Assembly: GCA_947359465.1 (NCBI GenBank)
Contig: OX375873.1
Coordinates: 43,992,437 to 44,056,436, forward strand
Length of the DNA stretch: 64,000 bases
From: Metellina segmentata
Lineage: Eukaryota > Arthropoda > Arachnida > Araneae > Tetragnathidae
Direction: 5' to 3'
The notes beneath the pieces were generated by a model. It worked only from the letters and a program-made list of their open reading frames with translations, was not told the DNA's origin and searched no databases. Both the position numbers and the translations under genes were made by a program. Positions 10,747 to 21,272 of the stretch are shown piece by piece (the first letter of the stretch is position 1; every line of letters starts with the position of its first letter).

Positions 10747-13516
10747 TAGGGTGGTCACAAAAAATCAATTTCCGAATTTATACCGTGGCACCCCCCTAAA
10801 AGTTGCCAATAGGCTGGAAACTGTGATTGGTAAAGTTTCAGCTCAATCTGATAATATTAACCCGTGCCTCATTGAGGCTAAAGTTAAGAAAAACAGCGAT
10901 TTTTAGTAAAAAATCGTTGTTTTTGCTCCTTAAAATCAAAACTATTCGTCCTAGAGACCTGGTTCTTGTCTTATTTCATATAAAATTTTATTGACATGAA
11001 GTTTGATCTCATCTACCTTTTTGCTAAAATTAATAGAATGGTATTTAGTATTTTTCATGTAAGGTCGTAGTGGATATCGTCAAAAGTGTATTTTCATGCA
11101 AAGCCCTAAAAACATTACAATATTCAATTACATCTGCTTTCCAAATTTTGCCTCTTTTATTTTTCATTTTGTACATTAAAAAGGTTTTCGTTAGAGGTAT
11201 TTTCAGAAGTAAATAGAAAGGTCAGCAAGTTCAAAGTAAGGACAAATTTAAAATGAAGGAATTAAGGGTAAAGAAGAGGAAGGAAGGAGGAAAATTGCCA
11301 GCAAATAGTGTTCAAATGTATTTTATTAATTATATTGTTGAATTATACATCATTACATTATTATTATTTAAATATACAAATTAGGTGGCAATTACAAATT
11401 AAGGTGGTAATGTCTTAGATATTGTAACTTTTGAAGTGTCTTGAAAAATGTGTAGAAGTGTCATACGACTCCGCAGACAGAAATACCGACAGCAAACAAC
11501 TGTTCTGATCAAAAATAGATTTAGAAATTCCGATTTAGAGGGAGCTGTTGTGCACTGGGATGGGAAATTACTTCCAGATTTGTTGAGTTTAGAAAATGTG
11601 GAGTGGATAGCGATTTTGATTACTTGTGGCGATGAAGAACAATTGATAGGTGTTCCAATCCTTGAAAATAGAACTGTGATAATTCAGTCAAAAGCTGCAC
11701 TATCAGCAGTTGAGCACTGGGTGCAGTTGGGAAAATCCAAGCAATGTGTTTTGATACCACGGCTGTAAATACTGGTCGCTGCGTTTTGCTAGAACAGTTA
11801 TTAGAGAAAACCTTCCGAATTTATCATGTTGCCACCATATTTTAGAAGTTGTTTTAAAAGTAGTTTTTAATTTCAAAATGGGGGCACATCCAATGGTCCT
11901 CAGCCAGATATTTTCCCAAAAATTCCAGAAGAAGAAATACAAAACAGGTTATAAAAGTTGAAAATATTAAAAATAACATAAGTAATCCAGGCAGAATTTC
12001 AAGTTTTCTTTTTGAACAGTTAAAAAACCGACAGCCCAGGGATAATAATAAAAATAATTTATCCAACCTTCCTAAATTCATTTGGGCGTTTTACTCAAAA
12101 AGACATTACTTTTAGAATACCTTGTGCTATTCATCAAGCCAGATGGATTGCAAAGGTCATTTATTCTCTCAAAATGTATATTTTCAGGGATCAGTTTTCG
12201 TTAATTGATTTAGAGAGAAACGGTATTGAAGATATTTGTTTATTTATAATCAATATTTTTGTAAAAGCATGGTTCAATGCCCACAAACCCACTTTGGCCC
12301 CCCCAACCTTGACCTACAATTATTAAAATCTTTAGTTCAACATTGGAAAATTGATAAAGAGGTTGCAGACAAGGCCCTATCTAAAATAATAAACCATCTG
12401 TGGTACCTAAACTCGGAGCAAGTTGCATTTTCATTTTTCGATGGTACTTTGGGAAAAAATGTCAAAACAAGCATGGTTGAAAAATTAAGGTCAGAAGTAG
12501 AAAATGATGAAGATGATTGTGATGATAGGAATGTAAAACCAAAACTCAATCTCCAACAAGTTGTTCATTTATTGGACAAAGAATTGATTATTTTGTTTCT
12601 TCTAGGACTCTAAATTTTTTAAAGAGATTTAAAATCGATACAGAATTTTTAAATACTGATCCCGAAGTATGGTGTGAAAATCAACATTATTTAAAAAATA
12701 AAAAATATTGAACGTTTTAAAGGTAGTTAATGACACTGCTGAGAGAGAAGTAAAATGAATTAAAGACTTTAATTCCTCTTTGACCAAAGACGAAGAACAC
12801 CGGTAGTTGCTTTTACAAGTTGTATCTGAATATACGCAAATTTTTCCGGACTCTTCAAAAGCTACAGTATTCAAGACATTATCACCTTAATTTTTAATTA
12901 CCACTTAATTCGTATATTTAAATAATAATAATATAATGATGTATAATTCAACTATATAATTAAAAAAATACATTTTACTCTTAGCTTCTTTTTCTTTACC
13001 CCTAATTCCTTCATTTTGAATTTGAATGTTGTTGGATTTATATTTGAAAATACCTCTAACAAAAGCCTTTTTAATGTACAAAATGAAAAATGCAAAAGCA
13101 AAATCTAGAAAGCAGGTGTAATTGAATATTGTAATGTTTTTAGGGCTTTGCAATGAAAATTCACTTTTGACGATATCCACTACGACCTTACCTGAGAAAT
13201 GCTAAATACCATTCTATCAGTTTCAGTAAAAAAAGTGGATGAGTTCAAACTTCAAGTCAATAAAATTTCCTATCAAATAAGACAAGAACCAGGTTTCTAG
13301 GACGAATAGTTTCGATTTTAAGGAGCAAAAACTACGATTTTTTGCTAAAAATCGCTGTTTTTCTTAACTTTAACCTCAATGAGGCACGGGTTAATATTAT
13401 CAGATTGAGCTGAAATTCTGCCAATCACAGTTACTAGCCTATTGGCAACTTTTAGGGGGGTGCCATGGAAGATTGGGCGAAAAAAAAATTTCCCCATATA
13501 CCTTGTGACCACTCTA
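10747..13516. mobile_element. Long-TIR DNA transposon with 8-bp TSD
   Basis: Perfect duplication GTGACCAA at 10739-10746 and 13517-13524. The ends start TAGGGTGGTCACA and (mirrored) TAGAGTGGTCACA. Inverted similarity continues for more than 600 bp on each side (about 10747-11385 and 12905-13516) and includes AACCCGTGCCTCATTGAGG. The central 1.5 kb holds a decayed transposase on the plus strand. Total length is 2770 bp. The 8-bp TSD and RNase-H-like protein fit hAT or P-related families, but very long TIRs are unusual for either. Confidence 0.92.
11440..12890 (+). pseudogene. Transposase of the long-TIR element (decayed)
   Basis: Pieces in changing frames line up as one protein: VVHWDGKLLPDLLSLENVEW, then FDTTAVNTG, RCVLLEQ, a CRHH motif, AIHQARWIAKVIYSLK, HLWYLNSEQVAFSFFD (open at 12236-12613), then TDPEVW, VVNDTAERE and LTKDEEHR near the end. 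D...D, a C-x2-H-like CRHH insertion and a late DEE are what I expect of an RNase-H-like transposase with a C(2)H insertion, as in hAT and P-type enzymes. I recognise the protein type from arthropod genomes but cannot name its superfamily firmly. Several stops and frameshifts make it inactive. Confidence 0.72.
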
Positions 13517-13559
13517 GTGACCAACATGCCGACTAGTAGTCACAGTGACGAATAAGCGG

Positions 13560-13841
13560 CCGCGTAGGGACCCAGAATTCCAAAGAGTTTCTATTACACG
13601 ATGGTCAGCAAAATCAGTTGCTGTATTGCTGTAAAACGTGGTTTCACCCATATATAAGAGGCTTTAACTAAAATTTGTAATTCAGAGAAATTGGACAAAT
13701 ATTAAATCGTCCTAATAACAGTTATTTCGAATACTATTTTACAAAGAATAAATGCTACTAGTAAATCATTGCAATCAGTTGAATGCGAAATATATTGAAA
13801 TGATCTATCCTTCTGAATTCATTGGAACATTTTATCATTAA
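13560..13841 (+). pseudogene. hAT transposase remnant, part 1
   Basis: The reading ITRWSAKSVAVLLKTWF followed by HPYIRGFN matches the TRWSA region of zf-MYM/TTF-type hAT transposases. It then decays and ends with SLQSVECEI, the conserved leucine-glutamine block. It is cut at 13841 by a Helitron. The same gene resumes at 15810. Confidence 0.65.
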
Positions 13842-14730
13842 CTAGCCACTGCGTGGCCAGCACGGTGTTGCCAGTGACAGTTCTTTTGGTGGGGTCAGGT
13901 GTGACCACTGCTCGCTAACCCCCGTTGAATGCTACGATAATTTTTAGCCCATTGGAATGAATTCTGTAGCCTATAGAATCTGACATAGTAGTAGTATCTG
14001 GCATAGTGACCTTCTGTAATTCTGAAGAATGAAATTTGTTGCCTTTTGCAATAAATTCCTATTTGGTTTGCTTTGCAAACCATATAGGAATTCGTAGAAA
14101 TTATGAATATTATGAACTATGGTTTGCTTCGCAAACCAACACCACGGGCAACGCCGTGATGGCCTCGTGATTGTCAAATTCGGCTAAATACGAATTGCGA
14201 AGAGATCCAATCGGCGTGGCGTCTCGCGAAAATATAAATAAAAATTGAAAAATTATTTATTAAAAGAAAAAAATTAAATGTAAGGTATCTTGCTGGTGTA
14301 AAATTTTCCACAGATTTCAAATCCGTTGAAATTTTCAATCTATATTTAATGATCCTGCATTTACAAAAAAATCTAAACAATGCCAGTCAAATCTGTTGAG
14401 CGCAGGAAATGCAATCTGTGACTTCTCGAATCAAACGAAGGCCGTTCTTTGCAGCGGCGTAGTATTGCAAAAAACATAAAAGTTACAGTTTAAAAATTAA
14501 TTATTTAAAGAAAATCATATTTTTAGGCATAGATCGAATTTTAAATATTTACTCTATCTTTAGAAAATAGAAAAAGAAGTATATAACTCCCGTTAAAACC
14601 TTATTTGCTTTTTTAGTCTGCTGACAAATCGTTCCTCCGCAAAGTCAAACGGAAACGGAAAAAATAAATTTAGAATCTGCCATCTCTTTATGCTGTTGCT
14701 ATTCCAAGGAAAACAATCTATATATATAAT

Positions 14731-15000
14731 CATCGACCTTAAAATGAAATAGACGGATCATGTGGGCGGAGTCGAAGTCGTAAGATCTCTGAAGGGTAAA
14801 AAACAAATTGGCTTATCCGATTGGCTATGGAAGCGCAGACTAGTGTTTATAATAACGGTGGATAGACATGTTAACCAATTAATTGTTTAGGATTCATGCT
14901 TTTACCCACAACCACGTGACACATCTTCAAACCAAGCAACTGGAAGAAATAACTTAAAACTGCGGTCGCATGCTCCGTCTATTTCATTTTAAGGTCGATG
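14731..15000. mobile_element. 270-bp MITE with 8-bp TSD
   Basis: The inverted ends begin CATCGACCTTAAAATGAAAT on both sides and extend about 27 bp. TATATAAT flanks both ends directly (14723-14730 and 15001-15008). The interior is non-coding. The TSD size fits hAT or P-type trans-mobilisation, but the end sequence does not identify the parent. Confidence 0.92.
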
Positions 15001-15339
15001 TATATAATTCTCTTACGTGGCACGCAAATAAGACGTTATTTGTTATCGTGATTTGGCAACATTGTACGATTGTTTGTTTATCACGATGCCTCGCACTTCA
15101 ATTGAATTTATAGCGTTATCGGATGAAATTTTATTTAAAAAAATGAATTTTAGCTGAGCTGTTGCAGTTAATAATAGAAATCAAAGAAAGCGGAGGATCT
15201 TTTCAGGGCCATTTAAATAAAGGTCCTTTTCGTTGCCAACAATTATAGTTCAGCAAGACGCTTGCACTACAACTTTCGACAACAAACTCAATGAAAAAGC
15301 GTGGATGGCTCGAGTGCAGGGGTAAATATACACACAAAC

Positions 15340-15669
15340 ATGCTGGGTATTCAATTTCCAAATCAGCGCTCACATTTCGAGTGAAAATTGGCTCAAAGTT
15401 TTTATTTGAATTCTGATTCCCGAGGTACTGTATATATCTTTTCTGAAAAACAGAATAACTAATTTAACAAATAATAAGAACAAATAATTTAGATTTGAAA
15501 AAATATTTTTTTGGAATATCATACTTTGAAAACAATCCCTTCTGCTAGGACAGATATCTTCATTGACGCGAGCGAAGCGAGCATAGATTCTCGAAGCGAA
15601 CCAATCAGGATTGCGAAGCAATCCTCCAGGGGTTGGCGAGCTTCAGCGAGCAGGGGGCTGGCCCCCTAG
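15340..15669 (+). mobile_element. Helitron, family C, 3' part
   Basis: The end is GGGGGC-TG-GCCCCC then CTAG before T. Upstream is a hairpin GGATTGC-GAA-GCAATCC and direct GCGAGC/GCGAAGC repeats. About 330 bp is shared with 54240-54520 (for example CAGCGCTCACATTT). The 5' end is not determined. It may start before 15340, within the 15009-15340 stretch. It is inserted in the family B Helitron. Confidence 0.75.
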
Positions 15670-15809
15670 TAATAATTAAATTCCATTAAATTCATTTAAA
15701 AATGTTCTAGATTGAATTTTAAAATTCGGCGCGAAGGCTACTGTAAGTGCCGTAAGCTCGTCAGGACTTTGAGCAGAAAACAAAGAAACACTTCCTTTTA
15801 CAATAGAGA

Positions 15810-16282
15810 TTTCAAAGAAGTTGAAAAGGAGGCAGCTGATTTATCAGGGATATCATTTAAAGTTGAAGATGGACAAACTAGCAGTCATCAAAAGAGAAAA
15901 ATGTTTTTTGATGAAAACAAAGAAGTCGGACACATGAACTTACACAATAAAAGAAAATTTCACAGTCAATTCATTCTATGTCATATATGGTAACACTAAG
16001 ACAGAATTACCTCAAAGAACTCAGACGTATGAAGTTGTGGAGCCTTTTCAAATATTTTTTGATAGGATTTATCGGTAGAAGAAAAAAAAGAACAAGATAA
16101 AAAAGTTGAAGGATATTTGCAAAAAGAACATTAATGCGTGTACTTTTGAAGATGAATTTGACAATTTTTTAATATTTCTAATAGGGGGGGGGGGCGAACG
16201 AGGACACACCATAAAAACCACACCAGACATCTATCAAACTGCCAAAGAAACGTTTTACACATTTCCGAATGTTGTAATATTA
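15810..16282 (+). pseudogene. hAT transposase remnant, part 2
   Basis: The open stretch to 15993 reads RDFKEVEKEAADLSGISF, HQKRKMFFDENKE and FHSQF. Later frames give TYEVVEPF, FFDRIY and EDEFDNF. This order matches zf-MYM-type hAT transposases between the RWSA block and the C-terminal dimerisation domain. It is cut at 16282 by a Tc1 element. Confidence 0.65.
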
Positions 16283-17697
16283 CACTCATTGCCATAAAAA
16301 TTTGCGCACCAGGAAATAATTGTGGGATCGTAACGAAACTTGGCATGAAGGTGCATGTCGGCCAGATATGCAAATGATTAGAAATGCACCGTGATTGCGC
16401 ATTGCGTAATGCCATTAGAGGGCGTTGAACTTTGTTTTCCTTGGAGTATAAAACAGGTAAGCAGAGCTTGTTTGAGTGTACTTAATCTTTTGCAAAGGAA
16501 ACGCTGAGACAGACATGCCGTTACGCCGCCATCGAAGACAATATGAGCAGCTGTCAGAGTTCGAGTGGGGAAGAATAGTCGGGATGATGGAAGCTGGGTG
16601 GTCAGCTCGGCGAGTAGCTCGTCAAGTAGACCGTTCTGATTTTACTGTGAGGATATGTTGGGACCAGTGGACAGAAGATACGTCATTTACACGGCGACCA
16701 GGCTCAAGACACCCTCGACAGACCAGTAGTCGAGAAGACCGTCACATCATACTTAACGCACGCGTAGAGCCAAATGCCTCATTGGCCGCTATCCAGATAC
16801 AGGCAGCACTTTCACTACTGGCCCTTGTGTCTTCCCGAACCACCGCTAGGTTTCTGGCTGAAGGAAATCTGCTATCGCGGCGCCCATTACGTGTGCTGCC
16901 AATGATACCCACCCACCGACGCATCCGTTTGGAGTGGTGTCACGCACGACGGGATTGGACTGCAACGGAATGGAACCAGGTCGTGTTCAGCTACGAATCT
17001 AGATTCAATTGGAGCAGTGATGACAATCGTGTTCGTGTTCGGAGGCCACGTAGTGAACACCTCAATCCGGCCTTCGCTTTTCAGCGACAAACGGCTCCCA
17101 CAGCTGGTGTGATGGTATTGGGTGCCATTGCTTACGATACACGGTCACCCCTAATATTGATCCATGGCACAATGACAGCCCAGCGGTACGTCCATGACAT
17201 CCTTCAGCCACATGTGATGCCACTCATGGCAGGGCTCTTAGGAGCCATTTTTCAACAAGACAATGCTCGGCCACACATAGCAAGGATGTCACAAGACTGC
17301 CTCCGCCACAATACCATCCTTCCCTGGCCTGCTCGATCCCCAGATTTGTCACCAATAGAGCATATATGGGATCATTTGGGACGGCAAGTTGGACACCCCA
17401 CGAGTTTGATCGAACTAGAGGCGCGATTACAGCAACTGTGGAACGAGATGTCTCAGGACATCATACGGAACTTGTATGCCTCTATGCCCGTTCGTATCGC
17501 ATCGTGCATTCGCACTAGTGGGGATCCAACAGAGTACTAAAACTTCCGTTCATTTGTACTTTTTTCTGCAATAAAAATGATCCTTTTTCTTTGATTTTCT
17601 AATCACTTACTTATATCAAAGTAGTACTTACATGTGTAAAATTTCGTTTCATTTTGACGACTTTTTCTTGGTGCGCAAACTTTTATGGCAATGAGTG
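16283..17697 (+). mobile_element. Full-length Tc1-like element
   Basis: The inverted ends are CACTCATTGCCATAAAAATT and a mirrored right end finishing GGCAATGAGTG. TA flanks both sides (16281-16282 and 17698-17699). At 1415 bp it has the normal size and a single uninterrupted transposase frame, so it is younger than the other Tc1 copies here. It is inserted in the hAT transposase pseudogene. Confidence 0.95.
16515..17540 (+). CDS. Tc1-like transposase, catalytic Asp replaced
   Basis: 341 residues from MPLRRHRRQYEQLSEFEWGR. I chose this ATG because the sister element starts the same way; an upstream in-frame ATG lies at 16476. N-terminal paired helix-turn-helix (about 10-75) for binding the inverted repeats, then the RNase-H-like DDE domain. 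The second Asp is in QQDNARPH and the Glu in PDLSPIEHIW, with 32 residues between them. The first catalytic position, normally VFSDES, reads VFSYES here (codon TAC at 16992-16994, residue 160). Loss of that metal ligand should abolish cutting, although DNA binding could persist. The C-terminus is complete (LYASMPVRIASCIRTSG). The frame is otherwise intact. Confidence 0.93.
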   Translation: MPLRRHRRQYEQLSEFEWGRIVGMMEAGWSARRVARQVDRSDFTVRICWDQWTEDTSFTRRPGSRHPRQTSSREDRHIILNARVEPNASLAAIQIQAALSLLALVSSRTTARFLAEGNLLSRRPLRVLPMIPTHRRIRLEWCHARRDWTATEWNQVVFSYESRFNWSSDDNRVRVRRPRSEHLNPAFAFQRQTAPTAGVMVLGAIAYDTRSPLILIHGTMTAQRYVHDILQPHVMPLMAGLLGAIFQQDNARPHIARMSQDCLRHNTILPWPARSPDLSPIEHIWDHLGRQVGHPTSLIELEARLQQLWNEMSQDIIRNLYASMPVRIASCIRTSGDPTEY

Positions 17698-17840
17698 TAT
17701 TTAAAAAAATTTTGTTATAACTTTCCCCTGAGATAACGTGTCAGGAGAAAGATCGTTTTCTGTTTTAAACCGAATTCACACTGGCAAAATAATTGACGAA
17801 TTTGCAAGAAATAAAGCAAGACGGAAATTCACGTAAAAAA
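17698..17840 (+). pseudogene. hAT transposase remnant, part 3 (C-terminus)
   Basis: Just after the Tc1 element the reading resumes with TCQERSFSVLNRI and ends IIDEFARNKARRKFT. This matches the hAT C-terminal dimerisation domain (S-F-S-x-L-x-R-I) and the usual I-D-x-F-A end. It shows that the hAT gene once ran from about 13560 to 17840 before the Helitron and Tc1 insertions. Confidence 0.68.
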
Positions 17841-17959
17841 TGTTTTTTAAATAAATTTATTTAATGTGTCTTGTTTCAAAATTTTTGATTGCTTATCTTT
17901 TTTGTTAATAACTTAATAAGAGTTTTCTTGAAACTTTTTTTTCGAATTTGAGTTTGAGG

Positions 17960-18300
17960 GCCACGAAAATTTTACCGCTTGGGGCCCCCACTGAGTAGTC
18001 ATGTGACTACCGGAGGGTTCCAAATTCGAAACCCAATCCAAAGTGACCGTCGTGTATATACCCCCTCCCCATACGTATAACTGGGGGAGGGGCACATTAA
18101 ATCTGTCGAGGCCTCAATTGTCCGTGGCGTGGAAGTTTGAAGAGTTGGGTGTGAGCTCAGGAGTGGACATCATCTAAGTGTGGTTCAAAATTACGAGGTG
18201 TTGTTCTAGGAACTTTACCTTTGATATTGACACCGGACCGTCGCCGATAGTCCATTTGTGTTGCTCCAGTGCAACGTTAATTAAAATACCTACCTACCTA
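17960..18300 (+). repeat. tRNA-derived SINE
   Basis: A B-box-like GGTTCCAAATTCGAAACCC lies near 18017. Then come GACCGTCGTGT, a variable part, the conserved GTGGTTCAAAATTACGAGG, a GTGTTGCTCCAGTGCAACG block, and a tail of CTAC repeats (CTACCTACCTA) at 18290-18300. This architecture (Pol III head, conserved core, 4-bp tail repeat) is that of a tRNA-related SINE. Confidence 0.78.
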
Positions 18301-18344
18301 AGTTCGAGGTAGGTAATTAATTATCCTGTACCTTTAATATAAGG

Positions 18345-18640
18345 GACCAGTTGCTTGGGGTGGTTCTGCACACTATTACGGACAGCAGTAGCCCAACTGA
18401 AAGAGCAACGGATAAGCAATCGGAGGGTTATGAGTTCGAAACTAGGTCCAAACAAAGACTGTCGTGTACACTTGGGCTTCTGCAGATTAAAACTGCCGTT
18501 GCCTCGTTTGTTTACACGTTGACGTGCAAGTTTTGATAGTTGGTTTGGATCTTTCCCTTACGAATTCATCATAGGACCGTCGCCAATAGCCCGTTGTGTG
18601 TTGCTCCAGTACGCCTTTAACTAACTACCTATCTCCACGG
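18345..18640 (+). repeat. tRNA-derived SINE, second copy
   Basis: It follows the previous copy head-to-tail. B-box-like GAGTTCGAAACTAGG, then GACTGTCGTGTACAC, and the GTGTGTTGCTCCAGTACG block ending in CTAACTACCTATC. The middle differs from the first copy. Confidence 0.7.
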
Positions 18641-18880
18641 CAGGTATTTAATTAACCTCGCACTGGAGCAAATTCGGGGATGAATCCCCAAAGGAAAGAT
18701 TCAATAAGGACAACACGTAATTTTGAACCACAGTCACATGACAGCTGTGAGATGGCACCCCTCTCCAAACTTCCACACCACATTAACGTGAGGACATTGG
18801 AGACCACGAGATTTAACGTGCACATACCCCCTTTGTATACGACGGCCACACCACGCTAACGTTATACATACCTCCACACC
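18641..18880 (-). repeat. tRNA-derived SINE, inverted copy
   Basis: Reverse-orientation core: GTGGTTCAAAATTACGTG precedes the GCTCCAGTGCGAGG tail. It abuts the tail of the plus copy, so the two tails form a short inverted repeat around AATTAA at 18650. Confidence 0.7.
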
Positions 18881-19019
18881 AATACACTAGGACAGTGATG
18901 GCAACCATTTTGAGCTCTGTGTATCAAATATTGGAATAAAATATAGCTTAACTCGGGTGTCCTTGTCACATCTAGAAATATTCTTATTTTTGTGATATTT
19001 GCAGCCCTAGCCCTGTGTG

Positions 19020-20195
19020 CTTATTTTCGTAGAATTTATATTTTAATCTTGAAGTTAGTGTTATTACTATTTTTATCGACATTTTTATATAAAATAGACA
19101 GAAATTCTCTTTGCGAACTTCTGGATTCTGACATAAACTGTTTTTTGTAATTCCTAGATTGATTTTAGTTTAGCATAATTCTCACTTTTTGTCGTTGGTT
19201 TCAATCAAATGTTTGTTGAAATATTCCTCAGTCGTTATAACATTCGTGGTTCCATTTGTGTTACAAATTCCCTGAAAGAAAGAAGGTTGTAGGATTAGTC
19301 TTCGTTTCGGATAGTCTTATTGTAGTTAAATTGACTGATGTGAGCTGTCATCTACGCATTTTATTGGTAGGTAAGTAGGTACTTAATACACTTAGTTACT
19401 TGAAGAAAATTAAGATAAGGTTTAGAGTAAACAGAGAAAAATTTAATTTGTAAGTGCAACATTGTTTGCAAATACAGTAGGAAAACAACACGCATTGGTC
19501 ATAAAAAACTATATTAGTTTAAGGTATCAAAAAATCATTATTTGTTTGAAAAGGTAGATTGAAAAATTATGAAAATTACCTAAAATTGAATTTAGAAAAA
19601 TAAAAACTTATTCGAAACGAAAATACAGTTCCATAAATCGGGAAGAACTAATGACATAGGGTCTTTGCTATTCACTTTTTCGAATTGTATTTAACAATTA
19701 AAGAGAGAAAATAATTCTGAATTTCCTCGTATTGTAATATAGCATCGATGGCATGGAAATCATGGCTTTTTAAATGACTTGTAAAATACAGAAACTTGAA
19801 TAAGGATTTAAAATTTTATCACAAAACAGAATGTTGAAAATATAGTTTCAAAACAATAAGGAAATTAGGTATTTCGATTTAATTTTTGGAAATTGGTACA
19901 AATAAGACCAGTGCTATGGGATAAAACATTACAACTGTACGAAGATAAAATTTCTACCAGAAATGTATGGGAAGACGTCTATTGTGAAGTAGTAGGGAAT
20001 ATTTCAACAAAAATTTGATTAAATTCCACGACAACACGAGAGAATTATGATAAACTAAAAACAATCTGAGAATGACCAAAAAACAGTTTATATCAAAAAC
20101 GGGAAAATCGCAAAGAGAATTTCTGACTATATAATATAAAAATAGGAATAACACTAACTTCAAGATTAAAATATAAATTCTACGAAAAAAAGCTC
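19020..20195. repeat. Internal inverted repeat pair, possible nested element
   Basis: About 170 bp at 19020-19190 recur inverted at 20030-20195, including TCGTAGAATTTATATTTTAA and AGAAATTCTCTTTGCGA. The outermost shared bases are CTGTG. About 830 bp lie between. It may be a separate transposon inside the hAT element. I saw no clear target duplication. Confidence 0.65.
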
Positions 20196-20639
20196 ACAGA
20201 AAATTAAATTCAGTAAATCAGGCTAAGAAGTTCATTTTCAAAAGCCACCGAGATCTATTTAACACAAGAATGTGTAAAAGGAATGAAAATTGAAACTTAT
20301 CTTTCACATTTCAAGTTAAAGATACATATTAAAATAATAACTTTGAATTGAATGTTTAAATTTAGTTTTATTTTAAAGACATATGCGACACAAGAAAACT
20401 CAAACGGACCGTTGTCGGTATACGTTATCTCGGAAATAAAATGACCTACTATCCCCTTTGTTGTAAACTTAAAAAAAATTCGAATACGATTAAATATTCA
20501 TCCTAGTTTTAGTTGCTATTTATATAAATATATTTTCTCTCAATCGAGATAAATAGCCCCTTTTTAATGTTCGTAATCAATATCTTCGTCAAATGCGGAT
20601 AAATTTATATTGCGAAAATAAAAAAGTTACTTGATTGAC

Positions 20640-20720
20640 GCTCTGGTAAATGTTTCCGCAGATTTTAAATCCGTTGAAATTTTCACTCTGTCTTTAACGA
20701 TCCCGAAGATAGAAACTTGA
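20640..20720 (-). mobile_element. Family B Helitron fragment
   Basis: The block with GCAGATTTTAAATCCGTTG and CTTTAACGATCC recurs at 14310-14345 and, inverted, at 32480-32530, 32790-32840 and 55020-55060, all family B Helitrons. Confidence 0.6.
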
Positions 20721-21272
20721 ACTATAGAGTAAAAAAGCCCTATAGTTTTGTTTCTTGAATAAAAAAAAAAAAAACAACGGCAGTCGTCTGCTGTAGTGGC
20801 AATTGACGACAGGAAAACCGATATTGTCGTGCTGTGAGTAGATCGAACTGTGTGCTGCAAGCTCACATACTCTTCTTCATGCCACCAAAAGAATTTAAGG
20901 TGTCATTTTTTATCTCAAACCAAAATCGATGTGTGGGAAAGTAGCCTTTCAAAATGTCTTGGCTTGTCATAGGTTCGCCATCACTGCTCTGGCGAGCGCA
21001 GCCCCCTATCATAGTGCAACAAAACTGTTCAGTATTGATAAACAGTAACTATTATGTACAGCCACAAATTTTCGTTTTTATTGTTACTATTCAATTTATT
21101 TTATAACGTTGTCCTGGCATCTGTCTTGGAATTACCTTACATACGCAAAACTCAATAGACTGATGCTAAGTGTAAAATCTGTTGTTGTTTCTTATGCCTA
21201 CACTGGCAGACCGGAGGAGTGCCAGGCCCGTCGAAGACGGCAAGAGGCGAGGGTGTGCGCCTCCATGTTATT

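Larger units (their letters stand above)
13842..15809 (-). mobile_element. Helitron, family B, with nested insertions
   Basis: On the minus strand it starts TCTCTATTGTAAAAGG after an A (15809) and ends with hairpin GCCAC-GCA-GTGGC running into CTAG, next to T (13842-13845). The tail carries TTGGTTTGC hairpins. The 5' block matches the copies at 3981 and 54603. It contains a MITE at 14731-15000 and the 3' end of a plus-strand Helitron at 15669, which interrupts the block seen intact at 54680-54770. It interrupts a hAT transposase pseudogene. Confidence 0.85.
18893..20986. mobile_element. hAT-type element
   Basis: Ends CAGTGATGGCAACC (left) and mirrored CAGTGATGGCGAACC (right) are typical hAT terminal repeats. 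The expected 8-bp duplication is only half matched (CACTAGGA and CTCTGGCG), so target sites have decayed or one flank was replaced. Inside is a second inverted pair (about 19020-19190 and 20030-20190) and a piece of family B Helitron near 20640-20720. No transposase is seen. Confidence 0.62.
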
